64,000 nucleotides of DNA, taken from positions 3,720,001 through 3,784,000 of the forward strand of contig JAUFSD010000001.1 in assembly GCA_033030425.1 (NCBI GenBank). Direction: 5' to 3'. This DNA is from Verpa conica (lineage: Eukaryota; Ascomycota; Pezizomycetes; Pezizales; Morchellaceae). The translations under genes were made by a program, and so were the position numbers. Positions 1 through 12,255 of the stretch are shown here, piece after piece. Position 1 is the stretch's first letter; the number at the start of each line of letters is the position of its first letter. The notes under the pieces were generated by a model that did not search any database, was not told the DNA's origin, and saw only the letters and a list, made by a program, of their open reading frames with translations.

Positions 1-13
1 TGACGTTTGAAAA

Positions 14-3000
14 ATGAGGTTACCTCTGCGCAATCGCGGGAGCCGGTCAATGGCACCCGTAATGCTTTTTGCGTTTTCGGCCTTTTTGATTTCGATCTTT
101 CTGGGAAATGTGGAAGCATTACATTCAACAGATACAATCACCAGTGGTGGTGATAACACCAGATCTGGTTATCAACCGTAAGTTTCCAAGATTTCTAGTC
201 GTTATATGTGTAGTTACACCAGACCGCACATTGCAGCTCTCGATATAGCTATCTCTTATTCCGGGAAAGAGGCCAATTAATTAACACAACCAAACTCTGT
301 TGCATAGGAACCATAATATGGACCCTGCTGTTGTAGGATCATCACAGTTCGGCATTATTTGGCGGAAGAAACTAAACGGTAGATACAACGGTTGGAACGG
401 TAAGTAAAAAGTGTCTATGCTTTCTAGTATTAAATGAGTACTCATTTTGGAAACTAGAACAAATTTTTGCCCAAGCACTCGTCTATACACCAGATGATAC
501 CCAATTCGTATATGTCGCATCACAGCAAAACTGGGTTTATAAGATTGATGCAAAGACTGGTGATATCTTGCTCTCTAAGAACATTCATATCCCTTTCTTG
601 GTCTCCGAGTTGGACAACTGCAACGATATCAGTCAAACAATTGGGAGCACGGTAAGGATAATGCATAAAAACCTAGCTTCAATGGGGTTTAAAAATATGT
701 TTTCTAACGCACGATTTGTTTCATCAGGCTACTGGTGTCATCGACCCTGATACAAATACTTGGTACTTTACAATGAAAACATACCGTGACCAGACTGGCG
801 TCGAGAAGGGTCGGGAGAACGGCCGATGTATGTGTTTCAGGTCTTTGAAATTGGACCAAGAGGATGACTAACAGAATCTCAATAGACTATGTTCATGCAT
901 TGGACACTAGGACTCTTGAAGAAAAGCCAAATTTCCCTATTGACCTTGAAGGCTTAATTGCAAGCAACAACGATATTCGCATGTTTCAGGGCGGTATCCA
1001 TCATCAACGGCCTGCGTTGATGCAAAGTGGTCCTTATATCTATGCTGGATTCGCTTCCCATTGGTATTCACCCTGTTGGATAGAAGCTGTAGATGAGAAA
1101 GTGCTAACAGCTTAAAGTGTGCAATATAATTTTACCGGCTGGATTATCGGCTGGCATGGAACAACTGGCCAGATTGTCGAGAAGTTTGCAACTGAAGGTG
1201 GACCTGAGGACAAAAAGGGAGGTGGTGTGTGGATGAGTGGAGGTGGAATTGCACAAGATTCTGGTATTATTCACTTTGATCAATCTATGCCTGGGATTTA
1301 TATTTGGCGGATTCTTAATTCCAAGTACTGGAACCGAGCTAACTTTTTTCTTTCACGCAGCTGGTCGTATGTTCTTTGCTACCGGTAACGGGTCAGTATC
1401 TTAATCTTATAACCAATCTATTGTCTAGGACTAACTTTTCTTTAGATATGCATCACAGCTTAGCAATATTCCCGTGCCGGGAAGACAGGCCCCAACAGCA
1501 TTGGAGGAAGCAGTAGTCCATATGGCAATTAATGACGATGGAAGTTTAGAAGTAGTTGATTTTTGTAAGTTCTCCACCTTAGATATACGGCTTCTATGCT
1601 GAAACATCTGTAGTCATGCCATGGGAAAAACAAGCACTAGATGGGGCCGATAAAGATCTTGGAACTTCGGGCATAGCTCTCCTTGACCAAACCGTCTTCA
1701 AAACACCTACTGTATCTAGGATTGGATGCATCACCGGAAAATCTGGGAAGCTCTACTTCTTAAACCTTGAGTAAGTCTTACAGTCACAAATTATCACTCG
1801 AAACTAATATTTTAATAGCGATCTTGGTGGCTACCAAATGGGCCCAAACAAGAAAGATGCCGTTCTTCAGACGACTGAGCTACTGAACTCCGTTTTTGCC
1901 ACTGCCGGCTCTTACCCGCTCGAAGGCGGTTATGTTTATGTTTGATATCCTTACCATGTTTCTCTAAATTATTACTCACAGGATTTTAGGTAAATGTTGT
2001 CCAGCACGAAACTGTCGTTTTCAAGTTCAGTGTCGGGTCAAGTGGCGAGCCTATTTTCACTCAGGTCGCCCAGACACTTGAAAAGACTGCTTATGTTCTC
2101 GGTGTCGGCCATGGAACCACCACATCTTTGAATGGGCAGGCTGGAACAGGTCTTTACTGGGTTACAGATATTCAAGGTCTCAACCTCCGAATTTACAAAG
2201 CAGTCCCTGAAAACGGTGTGCTTGTTCTACTCAAGGGGTTGAATATCCCCGGGCAAATCAAATTCAGCCGGCCAAGTTTCGGAGACGGAAGAGCATATCT
2301 TACCACTAGTGATGGCTACCTAGTTGCAGTCGGGTCGCCTGTAAACCCTCCTCTATTGTGCCAATCTCCAGTAGAGTTTGGAAATTCTACCATAGGCGGT
2401 GCTGGTGTTACAATGGACCTTAGCTGTACGGCGAACATTGCTGTTACGGTTACTGGAATCGGCCCTCGAATGGCGCAGTACTTCTCAGTTTCAAACCTAC
2501 CAACCTTCCCACTTACGTTGGCTGCCGGCCAGACGCTTACCTTTCAATCGACATTCAAGCCGACTGCACCAGGTCCACTCTCAGACGATATTTATGTCAA
2601 TACCACAAACTCCGTTGCAAACTACGCCGATAATACACCGATCGCGGTTAGGGGTGTTGCAATTTCATTAGTTCCGGTTTTATCTATCAGCCCCAACACT
2701 GTATCTTTCGCTGGTGTTATTACAGGCGAGAACCCAGACGGTTATGTTCGCTCTGTTGTGATCTACAATCAGGGTAGCTCTATAATGACAATCAGTGGAT
2801 ATGATATCAGTATTGTTAGCGAATCTGGGCCATTCCTTCCTAGTGGATCGACTGAAGCTGGCCCCTTCACATTTACTGGACTACCAACCTCTATCGCCCC
2901 TGAATCTTCAGTTACTGTAACAATCAACTTCAACCCAAGCGAGAATGGAAATTATGGAGCGTATGTTCTTATTCATTCAGATGGTGGTGATAAGTTCTTT

Positions 3001-6000
3001 ACTGTTGTTGCAACATCTGGAGGTTATCCCAAAGCAAAGCTGGAATTTGAGACAATTGATGGGGCTGGCTGGGTTGAATACAACGCTACCACACCTTTCA
3101 CCTTTGGCACTGTCTTTGAGCAGGAAACACGAACCCTGAGACTCAGACTTACAAACGACGGTGAATCGGATGCTGGTATACTCGACATCACTGTTTCCAA
3201 GCCGCCTATTGGGACTGGAATTGTCGTTGGGGCTCGCAATGGCATTGACCTCGGCGAAGGAACACAGCTCCTAGCCGGCGAATCGCAAACGGCTCAGCTC
3301 TTCTGCTCAGTCCCGAAGTCTCAAGTCAATGTCGACCCATATGCACCAAACGCCACCTGGACAATGAACACGAATGATCCGTTGTTTGAAAAGCAAAACA
3401 TTCAATTCGTTTGTGATGCAGTTTCAGAGCAACTTGGGCCGCTAAAGACACCTACACATGCAAAGTACCGTTACATTGGATGCTTCAAGGAGAATAACCC
3501 TGGAAGACAGCTCTCGAGCCAAATGTATGGCAGCGACCTCAATGAGAATGGCATGTGTATTAGTGCATGTGCCGGGGCTACTCAGAATTATATATTTGCT
3601 GGTAATTAGATCAGCACCAAGCCATATAAGCTCATACTAACTATATTAGGTACCCAATATCACCGCGAGTGTTGGTGTGGTAATACGATTCCGACATTGA
3701 AAGTTGGCGACGAGGATTGTAACTTTGATTGCACTGGGTATGTTCTACTCATGATCTCCATGCCTTGCTTAGTATAGCTAATGTTATAACAGAAATGGTA
3801 CACAGATTTGTGGAGGGAATGGGTATTTCGGTGGCGGGGCATATATAAGTCTATTCGCCGATGAGGACCGTTATAGCGGTGGAACCATTGTCTCTTCTTC
3901 CACTGTACCACCAACTGGCACTGATTCTCCAACTCCAACACCCTCTAGCCCAATTGATAACCCTGGGAATGCCGACTACACTTTCCTAGGGTGCTACACG
4001 GAGGCTACGACGGGGAGAGCACTTTCTGTCCTTCAAGGCTCTGATACAATGAACGTTAACACATGCCTTGCATTTTGCGCAGGGTATACATATGCTGGGC
4101 TTGAATACGGGTATGTAAGGGCCAGTGATTTAAGTTCGACCCATGCTTACCGGTTATAGGAGGGAATGCTGGTGTGGAAATACTCTCGGAGTAGGCTCAG
4201 CCCTTACTACTATAACACAATGTAGAATGACTTGCGCCGGCAATCCTTACGAATACTGCGGCTCTGGAAGCAGGTTAAGTTTATATACAAAGGCAGCCAT
4301 AACTTCGATCTCAAATTCAACTTCTATCGCATCAAGCACTACTATTGTGGACTCTTCCACCATTATCCCATCTAATACGACGGTATCGCCATCTGCTACA
4401 CCTACTGGCCCGGTTCACAACACTGGAAACGCGAATTACAACTTTGTAGGATGTTATACAGAAGCAACGACTGGGCGTGCCTTGCCCCAACTTACAGCCT
4501 CTGATGATATGGATATTGCTAAATGTTTAACAATCTGCAGCTCATACGAATTTGCTGGTGTTGAATATGGGTATGAATCCTCTTTAAATTAATACTCCAA
4601 ATGCTTACTTGGTGCTCATAGGAGGGAATGCTGGTGTGGGAATACCCTTGGAGCTGGGTCAGTTCCCACTGAAATAACTCAATGCAGTATGCTTTGCGCC
4701 GGAAACCCCAACGAGTACTGTGGCGCTGGCTCAAGACTAGAGCTTTATAAGAAGACTTTGGAACTATCCACGAGCTCTATTATTACCTCTTCTGGTTTTT
4801 CCAATACTACCGCAAGTGCAACAATAACTCCAGACACTTCAGTTTCTTCTACCTCCGCATCTGCAGTGCCAACTGGTCCCATCATCTACCCCGGCAATGA
4901 GAACTACACCTACTTCGGCTGTTACACAGAAGCAACAACGGGACGTGCCCTTGGTGCAAAGTTAGTCGCTGCTGATGACATGACAGTTCCAAAATGTCTG
5001 GATTCATGCGCTGCGTATAAATATGCAGGTATTGAATATCGGCGTGAATGCTGGTGCTCAAACTTTTTCGCAGATGGATCTGTGGCTGTGGCAGACTCCC
5101 AGTGCTCATTGACTTGTGCCGGAAATTCTTTGAATTAGTTCGTACAAATAATCGGTTTTTAAAATTCTTATGGCTAACCTCTAATAGTTGTGGCGCTGGT
5201 AACCGGTTGACTGTTTACGAGAAGCTTAATACCACATCAAATACAAACCAGACCGCTAGCCCGACCACGCCTTTGCCAACTTCTAGCGAGCTGGCTTCAA
5301 GCACTACAGATCTCGCATCTACTGGCATAAGTAATGCTACAGCATCATTATCTACTAATTCCACGTCTCCCATAACCTCTACAGTTGTTTTGGGTGCCGT
5401 TGAGACTACCGCATCTAACACATCTACAAGTACGAGCTGTAAGTAACCCTCTGAATTCTGGGATACTTAGTTCTAATGATATTCTAGCGAGTACTTCTGC
5501 ATCCCCGTGGGCTTATCTAGGCTGTGCTAATGAAACTACTCCACGCGCCCTCAACGGAGGAAGCGTTTCTGGTACTATGACTGTTGAAAAGTGCCAGCAA
5601 TTCTGTTTAGATCGTGACCTTCCGTTGGCTGGTCTTGAATATGTATGTGCCTTCCTTACTGCCTGAAAATAGGAAAGATTACTAACATTACTTTAATTCT
5701 AGGGAAATGAGTGAGTATTTGCTTGAAACAGCCTTTTTTAATATCATAAAGTGACTGACATTTTATTATAGGTGTTATTGCGGTACTTCTCTCCAAAGCG
5801 GTTCAACACTGAATCAAACCGGGTGTAATATGGCATGTACCGGAGGGTCTTCCCAGATTTGTGGAGGGTCTTCTAGGTTGAGCGTTTACAACTATACTCT
5901 CTTCGTGGCACCAGTGATAGTTCCTGCTGTTGGAACGTAGGTTTACCAATTTAGCTTTTAGAAATCACCGACCTTTACTAAACCATGGGTGCTTATAGAT

Positions 6001-6478
6001 ATATTTCACAAGGGTGCTACTCCGAGGCCACCACCGGGAGAGCTCTTTCAGGATACGTGTTTTCAAACAGTACCTCAATGACAGTAGAGATGTGTGTCGG
6101 TACCTGCAAGGATAAGTCGTATCAATATGCAGGTCTCGAGTATAGCCAAGAAGTATGCCTCTCGCCTATCATCTCCGCCGATCATAGTTAACATGTTCCC
6201 AATTCTAGTGCTATTGTGGAAATACTCTTGCTCCTACCGCTGCAAAGGTTGAGGACAGTCTATGTAGCTCGTTGTGTACAGGCAACAAGCGGGAGTATTG
6301 CGGTTCTGGAGGGTATGTATCAATACCAACGCGCTCCTCTCGGATGAGGGATATGGGTTTCGTTGAGGCTAACATTATTTTAAATAGGAAACTAAATTTG
6401 TATTTCAATCAGCCATCTAATATCACTTCAGACGGACTGCCAGCTTCTTCGGACAACATTGATACAAAGAGGAAGTAA
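14..6478 (+). CDS. Large secreted beta-propeller / Ig-like / six-WSC-domain protein
   Basis: Multi-exon gene (about 22 exons, roughly 1,700 residues) reconstructed by splicing. The ATG at 14 opens a signal peptide (basic start, then a hydrophobic run ending near NVEA). Exons to about 2340 encode repeats of beta-propeller type (VYKIDAKTGDILLS, YVHALDTRTLEEK, GKLYFLNL), as in PQQ/quinoprotein-like propellers. About 2350-3420 encodes Ig-like repeats resembling choice-of-anchor-D/ASH modules (FNPSENGNYGAYVLIHSDGG). Six WSC domains follow (starts near 3470, 3980, 4440, 4905, 5510 and 5990), each with GCYTEATTGRAL-like openings and ECWCGN...CAGN.xYCG cysteines, joined by Ser/Thr linkers. WSC domains bind glycans or sit on cell-wall sensors. 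No transmembrane helix or GPI signal is seen at the C-terminus, so secretion to the wall is inferred. No frame break is seen. One intron (about 829-884) is deduced from homology and a CTAAC branch site. Confidence 0.85.
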
Positions 6479-6879
6479 GACGGGGGTATTTAGTGGATTT
6501 ATAGTTAGTTAATATTGGTGTAATTCTGTTTGCATGGTTTTGTAATTATTAGTTTTGAGATAAAGAATGCTTAATACATTAGTTGAGAACTTGGGTTGGT
6601 ATTGTGAGTAGACACTGAGTACGAAGCCTAGAATATCTATGGATTTTATACAGAACACAGTACGGAGGCCCATAGCGACTAATACGAGGTAAAGTCAGAA
6701 ATTGAGAATTGGGAAACGAAAAGTGGAAAAGTGGAAAGCTGAAAAAGTGAAAGTGCAAAAGCAAAAAATAAGTAAAGGAGAATAGTTATACTAAAACATT
6801 ATCCTTTATATATTATGTCTAACTATGAGATATCCATGCCCCTAGGCTTTCTACATATCTATTAAATTATTGTAGGCTA
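6479..6879. other. Intergenic, 3' flank of the WSC gene
   Basis: AT-rich stretch without a credible coding region. It holds purine-rich tracts near 6710-6780 and should include the 3' UTR of the upstream gene. Nothing else recognised. Confidence 0.5.
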
Positions 6880-7232
6880 CAGTACACTCGCCCTATAAGG
6901 GTTCGGCTTATAAGGGTAAATGCTCTATAAGGGTATGCCTAGCAGTCCCGGGGTATTTTGTATGGGAAGATAAGGGTACCTCTCCTATAAGAGTACCCTT
7001 AGGGTTTTGTATTTTTTTTCTTAGTGTACCCTTATAAAAGGTGACTGAACATCTGAGAACAGCAAAGATTTGGGGGAGGTTGTAAAATATAGCTGTAAAA
7101 ATCACCACTTTTGGCCTATATTTACCACTATTTTTGTATCTTGGCAAATACTTGGCACTATTCATAAGGGTAAGTACTCTATAAGGGTATGCATGCGCGG
7201 CAAAGGCGTACCCTTATAAAGCGAGTGTACTG
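6880..7232. mobile_element. MITE, Tc1/mariner-like, family with TATAAG-containing ends
   Basis: A 353-bp element flanked by TA on both sides. The left end reads CAGTACACTCGCCCTATAAG and the right end is its near reverse complement (CTTATAAAGCGAGTGTACTG). Further internal copies of ATAAGGGT and ACCCTTAT lie near both ends. There is no transposase, and the short ORFs inside are incidental. CAGT termini and a TA duplication are what Tc1/mariner/pogo-type non-autonomous elements show. A homologous copy lies inverted at 28959-29268. Confidence 0.85.
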
Positions 7233-7364
7233 TACTTAGTTACAGTCGGTATCAGAAATGTTCGTGATGAGACAAGTCTAAAATGACGAAATATGTCTCA
7301 GTGGGGAATTCCGGCAATGTTGGCCTATGTTAGAAATTTTGTAGAAATATAAGAACAAGCAACT

Positions 7365-7381
7365 AAATACTCCAAATAGGA
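7365..7381. repeat. Target-site duplication, 5' copy
   Basis: AAATACTCCAAATAGGA occurs here and again at 12521-12537 directly after the poly-A tail. The 17-bp perfect direct repeat brackets the retrotransposon. The first three A residues could belong to the tail, which leaves at least 14 certain bases. Base divergence between the copies is zero, which implies recent insertion. Confidence 0.93.
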
Positions 7382-7485
7382 CATCCTCCATCCCCTCTAT
7401 TTTCTCAGTTTTTGAAATTCAACACCAAAATCTTACGTGGCAACCACCTTTCCCCACCAAACTCACAAAAATCCCAGGCTTCAAA

Positions 7486-8985
7486 ATGCCAAGCCCTGAC
7501 CCCTCTCTCTCTGAAATCTTTGACAACCTGCAGACTGGTCTTATAGACCATGAAATAGGCATGCCAGACTCATCCCTCATCGCCACCACTGTCACCAACG
7601 CTATAAATGATGACAGTACCTCCCCCATGGAGAAGCTGCTCCTCACCCTCCTTTGCTCTACCTTTAAGGTTGCGGCCCAGGCCAAACACGCCGCCCTTGA
7701 ACTCACCCACCAGCTCCAAACAATCAATACCGCAGTCGATGACATTCAGGCAAAGACTCGGTACGCATCCAACCATCCCCCCACAAGCGTCTACGACCGC
7801 TTCGAGAGACTCGAGGCCATCGTCAAAAGCGTCAAGAACTCAGTCTCCTCCCCTCCTGCAACCTTTCCCCATCAGAGAACCCAACCAACCACTCCCGCCG
7901 GTCCCGCTTATCAGAGCCCACCTGCCAAATCTCCCACTACGCCGGTCACTGTCACCGAAAAGAAATCCTATGTTGACGCAGCCAAGTCGGCTGCCAACAT
8001 CACCACCCCAAAAGCCGCCGCCAAGAAAACCACCAACCCTCGCCCCAGGCAACCGAAAGTCACAGAGGACAGGCCCAAGACTTTGCCCACTGCCCAGCGA
8101 AGGTTCTTCTCGTCGAGACAGACCCCCTCTCCCCTCAAAGATTCCGAATCCCTCGTCCAACGCCTTCCTGCTCTTCTAGGCCAGTTCCTCGCAAAAGGAG
8201 GACAGGTCGCCCCCGTCACCTCTCTTACAGTTTCCATCAATCAACGTGGAGCTGTCTCAGTTACCGCCCCCCCTACGGTCCCAGCCTCCACATACGCCCC
8301 CTTCTTTGAAGGACTCACAGCCATTCTCAACCAAACGGTTAACGACTCCGCCAACCCGTTTCAGTTGTTCAAACAAGCTCCCACTACCTGTGATGTAGCC
8401 ATCAGAGGCATCCCCCTAAGCGAATTCCCTGACCTTGATCACCTTAAAAAGTCCTTCCCTGAAGCGGTTAAACTCGCAACAGGGATCACCCCCCTCGATA
8501 CCCGCTTCCTCACTGCTGACGACACCACCCGCAACACTCAGAACTTCTCAACAGTTGTCGTTACCGTCACCGCTGAGGAAGCAGCCATTATTGGCACCAC
8601 CATCAGACTCTTTTCACGTCCCCGCCACTGCTCTGTCATGTGGTCAGCCTCCAAAGCCACTCTTTGCCGCAACTGCTACAAGTTCGGTCACCCAACAAAA
8701 GGGTGTAAACAAAAAGAACCCACCTGCCCCATCTGCTCCCTAGGGCACCCTAGGGACAAACACCAGTGCGCCGTTACCACGTGCCCTGGCCACGTCCGTC
8801 CAAAACCCAACTGCTGCGTCGCCTCCCCCTCCAAATGCACCAACTGTGGAGGTAATCACACGGCAAACTTTTCGAAATGCCCTCACCGCATTTCCATTAT
8901 CAACAAACTCAGAGACGGACCTACCCAGGAGGCCCTACCCTCTTCAGACGCCACCGAAGAAGTGGCGATGAACGACACCAATTAA
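7486..8985 (+). CDS. LINE ORF1 protein (Gag-like, zinc knuckle)
   Basis: A 499-residue ORF. The N-terminal half is Pro/Thr/Ala-rich and low complexity. The C-terminal part carries three Cys/His clusters in tandem: CRNCYKFGHPTKGC, CPICSLGHPRDKHQC and CTNCGGNHTANFSKC, the spacing of CCHC nucleic-acid-binding knuckles. A structured stretch just before them (about residues 300-400) would correspond to the RNA-binding core. The expected role is to coat element RNA in the ribonucleoprotein. The stop TAA (8983-8985) directly abuts the ATG of ORF2, which suggests coupled termination and reinitiation. The ATG at 7486 is the first in frame after the probable element start. Confidence 0.92.
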   Translation: MPSPDPSLSEIFDNLQTGLIDHEIGMPDSSLIATTVTNAINDDSTSPMEKLLLTLLCSTFKVAAQAKHAALELTHQLQTINTAVDDIQAKTRYASNHPPTSVYDRFERLEAIVKSVKNSVSSPPATFPHQRTQPTTPAGPAYQSPPAKSPTTPVTVTEKKSYVDAAKSAANITTPKAAAKKTTNPRPRQPKVTEDRPKTLPTAQRRFFSSRQTPSPLKDSESLVQRLPALLGQFLAKGGQVAPVTSLTVSINQRGAVSVTAPPTVPASTYAPFFEGLTAILNQTVNDSANPFQLFKQAPTTCDVAIRGIPLSEFPDLDHLKKSFPEAVKLATGITPLDTRFLTADDTTRNTQNFSTVVVTVTAEEAAIIGTTIRLFSRPRHCSVMWSASKATLCRNCYKFGHPTKGCKQKEPTCPICSLGHPRDKHQCAVTTCPGHVRPKPNCCVASPSKCTNCGGNHTANFSKCPHRISIINKLRDGPTQEALPSSDATEEVAMNDTN

Positions 8986-11900
8986 ATGTTTAGTACGACC
9001 ACTAAACAATCCCCTCGTTTTAACATCATTCAACACAACTGCGCCGGGAGCAATAATGTGTTTCTTTCTCTATTCTCAAATCCAGTAGTTCACTCAGCAC
9101 AGGTTATAGCCGTGCAAGAACCCCCGCTATTTAATCGCTCTCCTTTAGTTGCACCCAATTTTGCTCTTTTTAAACCCACACCCACACTCCAGTCAGATAA
9201 GGTGTCGGTGTGCTTTTATGTTAATCTTTCCTTTTTGGATAAGAATTCCGTTACCCAGACCCCCTCGCACCGAGGGGACATCGCGTTCATTACATTGCAT
9301 TTTACTACTTCAAATCGCACATTTACATCCTTAACACTTGTTAATGTCTATAACAGACAAGTGTCCGATTCTGTTAGATCCGTTCCTCCTCACTTAGCCT
9401 TTCAGGCCTCGTCTGTCCCTACCGTTGTCGTCGGAGACTTTAATGTTCACTCCCCTGCCGCGGATCCGTTACGAAAGTTCTCCTCAACAGAACTAAATCT
9501 TTCCACTCCCTATTTTAGGTTAGCCAACCAACTCGGCTTTTCGCTCATTAACACACCTGGGAAGTACACCAGAATTTCCCCTGACCCGAGAAAGCGACAC
9601 AGTGTTATCGACTTTACCTGGGCCAATCACTCTGCAACCCAATTAGTTCAAAAATGGCTCATCCCGCCAGTTCCCTCAGGCTCAGACCATAGAGTCATAC
9701 TCTGTCAGCTGGCCCCTCCGGACTCCGATTTTACTCCCTACAACACCCCTAACTGGGCCCTCGCTAATTGGGACCTTATTGCTCCCCAGTTAAGCGAGTT
9801 TCAATTCTCTTCTGACTCCTCCGATCTAGATAACTGGTTCGACGAGTCCTTTAACCAACTTCACAACGTTCTTCTTTTACACACCCCCACAAAGAGAGTC
9901 TCATCATGGTCGAAACCCTGGTGGAACCCTAATCTGTCACAATTAAGATCTATTTATCACAGCGTTCACAAGTCCTACCGCAAAGGACTCTCCCCCCCGT
10001 TCGAGCTTAAAGCGGCCAAAAACGCCTACTTTAACCCCATTAAAAAGGCCAAACGTGACCACTGGAACACGTTTGTGTCCAACGCTTCCCCTTCCGACAT
10101 GTGGCGGCTTAAGAAAATGGCCACCAGATCCGAGGACCGAATCCCGTCCATTCCCAATTCCCCCACACCCCAAATCCTAAATGAAAATTTAGTGAATGCA
10201 TTCTTTCCCCCAAGACCAGATACTGGCTCCCCCCTTCCTTTACGGTTCCATAGTGTTCCCGTTATTACCCCTGAAGAAATTCAGCACGTTCTTTCCAAAA
10301 CATCCAATCTGTCGGCACCAGGACCCGACTCCATTCCTTACTCAATATGGAAAGGTGTCCACAGGATTAACCCTACGCTCATTCCCAGAATACTTACCCC
10401 TCTTTTAAAAAGCGGTTATCACCCACTTTCCTTAAAAAAGGCAAACGGTGTTGTCCTAGCCAAACCAGGCAAAGACGACTACACAGCCACCTCCTCCTAT
10501 CGAATAATTGTGCTTCTCCAAACCTTCTCAAAAGTTCTGGAGAAAGTTGTCACTCTTAGACTGGCAAAGATTGCGAAGGCCACCGGCCTAGTCCATCCAC
10601 ACCAGTGCGGCTCTGTCGCAGGCCTCTCCACCTCAGACGCCACTACTGTTTTTCATAACGAAATCAGAGCTATGCAGCTAGCTAAACTTAAAGTTTCCAC
10701 TCTCTTTTTAGATATTAAAGGCGGCTTCGACAATGTGGTTAAACACACCCTAGCCTCCATTCTTACTTCTCAAAGCGTCCCCCCCTATATGGTTAACTGG
10801 ATTCTTTCCTTTCTTTCTGATCGCTGGGTCACCTTGCTTTATAAAGGCTCCCCCAAGCTAGCTGTTCCCGTTCAAGTTGGGGTCCCCCAAGGATCCCCTA
10901 TCTCTCCTTTATTATTTGTTATTTATGTTAGCGTTTTACACCACCTGGAACCATCTCCAGGCATTACCCTATCATACGTTGATGATTTTGCCATCACGGT
11001 TGCCTCACCCACAGTTGAGGAAAACATTCTTTTACTTCAAGAAAATTATTATCGTCTTAAAAACGATGCAGCCCCCCGCAACGTGTCCTTCTCAGTCGCT
11101 AAAACTGAGCTGATGCACTGGCGCACCCCCAGAGACAAGTCCCCAGTCTCACATCTTCCCGTGTGTATTGATGGACACACCTTCCATCCAAAACCAATAG
11201 TCCGGTGGGTCGGCTACTGGTTCTCACCCTCATTCAACCCTAACGATCATTTTATAAGAAGACTGGCGTCCGCCCAGGCCTCCTTTGGCATTCTTCATAG
11301 ATTTTCCTCTCCCGGGAAAGGACTTTCCTCAGGTAACTGTAGGAAACTCGCTACCCTCGCTATTCGCCCCATGCTCACATATGGAGCCACTCTTTTTACC
11401 CCTACCTCGGCCCTAAAAGAAATGGAAGTCTTTTGGAACTCCGTCCTCAGGTGGGCCTTAGGTTGCTTTAGGTCGACCAATCTACATGCTTTATGGGCGG
11501 AGGCATCCGCCCCCCCGTTGATACTTTATCTCCATTACCTCAAGATTAAACACGCCATCCGAGTTGCTACTGCCCATCCCCTTAACAACCCAGTCACGGC
11601 CCGGTTTGACTCGTCGTTTCCAACCATCTCATCTGAACGGAGCTATACACACTCCGAACTTCTTAAAGGCCTCCCTAATCCCCCCAAAAAGTGGAATTCG
11701 GTCGCCAAAGCAGGCGTGAACCATCTGCCAATCGAATTTTTAGGTTCCCTAGTCCAACCGTTACTAGGCTCCAATCTTAGCCATAAGAGTTTTTCAATTA
11801 TGGCGAAACAACAGCTCCTAAAGAATTGGGAGATTCTCTATCCTCCACCCAGCTACTATAAATATGGCTGTTCTCTCACAACACCATACTTTATGTCTCT

Positions 11901-12255
11901 CCACAAGTTCCAATCCTCTCGTCTTCATCAAATGCGAGTAGGAAAAAGCTATCTAAACGCCCACAAGTCGTGGATAAATCTCCACACCCCTGACACCTGT
12001 CCCAGGTGTCTTCTTTCCCCCGAAACAACAGAACACGTGCTTTTGCACTGCCCCAATCTCTCCGCGTCCAGAAATTCTCTTCTACCCAACGTTAGATCCC
12101 TTGACGAAATTTGGAGCTCTGAAGCCCTTTCGCTACTCGTCGGGACCTTTGTTGTTCAAAACAAATTAAATTTTCCCAAAAAAGCGCTTCCGTCACCTGC
12201 GCCATCTTCCTCCACTACGTCCTCCCTCACCTCCATTACCTACTCCGAATCATAA
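8986..12255 (+). CDS. LINE ORF2: APE endonuclease + reverse transcriptase
   Basis: A 1089-residue uninterrupted ORF. The N-terminus is an exonuclease-endonuclease-phosphatase domain (FNIIQHNCAG, AVQEPP, VVVGDFNVHS, SGSDHRVILC). The centre is a reverse transcriptase: LAKPGKDD, fingers motif SYRIIVLLQTFSKVLE, motif A TLFLDIKGGFDNV, GVPQGSPISPLLFVIYV and the catalytic LSYVDDFAI. A C-terminal Cys/His motif CPRCLLSPETTEHVLLHC is typical of R1/Tad-type LINEs. No RNase H DGS-type motif was found, although Tad1 itself has one. The usual RP of the fingers motif reads RI here. The protein nicks the target and primes reverse transcription in the nucleus. Confidence 0.95.
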   Translation: MFSTTTKQSPRFNIIQHNCAGSNNVFLSLFSNPVVHSAQVIAVQEPPLFNRSPLVAPNFALFKPTPTLQSDKVSVCFYVNLSFLDKNSVTQTPSHRGDIAFITLHFTTSNRTFTSLTLVNVYNRQVSDSVRSVPPHLAFQASSVPTVVVGDFNVHSPAADPLRKFSSTELNLSTPYFRLANQLGFSLINTPGKYTRISPDPRKRHSVIDFTWANHSATQLVQKWLIPPVPSGSDHRVILCQLAPPDSDFTPYNTPNWALANWDLIAPQLSEFQFSSDSSDLDNWFDESFNQLHNVLLLHTPTKRVSSWSKPWWNPNLSQLRSIYHSVHKSYRKGLSPPFELKAAKNAYFNPIKKAKRDHWNTFVSNASPSDMWRLKKMATRSEDRIPSIPNSPTPQILNENLVNAFFPPRPDTGSPLPLRFHSVPVITPEEIQHVLSKTSNLSAPGPDSIPYSIWKGVHRINPTLIPRILTPLLKSGYHPLSLKKANGVVLAKPGKDDYTATSSYRIIVLLQTFSKVLEKVVTLRLAKIAKATGLVHPHQCGSVAGLSTSDATTVFHNEIRAMQLAKLKVSTLFLDIKGGFDNVVKHTLASILTSQSVPPYMVNWILSFLSDRWVTLLYKGSPKLAVPVQVGVPQGSPISPLLFVIYVSVLHHLEPSPGITLSYVDDFAITVASPTVEENILLLQENYYRLKNDAAPRNVSFSVAKTELMHWRTPRDKSPVSHLPVCIDGHTFHPKPIVRWVGYWFSPSFNPNDHFIRRLASAQASFGILHRFSSPGKGLSSGNCRKLATLAIRPMLTYGATLFTPTSALKEMEVFWNSVLRWALGCFRSTNLHALWAEASAPPLILYLHYLKIKHAIRVATAHPLNNPVTARFDSSFPTISSERSYTHSELLKGLPNPPKKWNSVAKAGVNHLPIEFLGSLVQPLLGSNLSHKSFSIMAKQQLLKNWEILYPPPSYYKYGCSLTTPYFMSLHKFQSSRLHQMRVGKSYLNAHKSWINLHTPDTCPRCLLSPETTEHVLLHCPNLSASRNSLLPNVRSLDEIWSSEALSLLVGTFVVQNKLNFPKKALPSPAPSSSTTSSLTSITYSES

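Noticed and set aside
7419..8240. Several ORFs of 90-190 residues overlapping LINE ORF1
   Set aside because: By-products of the C-rich coding strand of ORF1. None has a domain.
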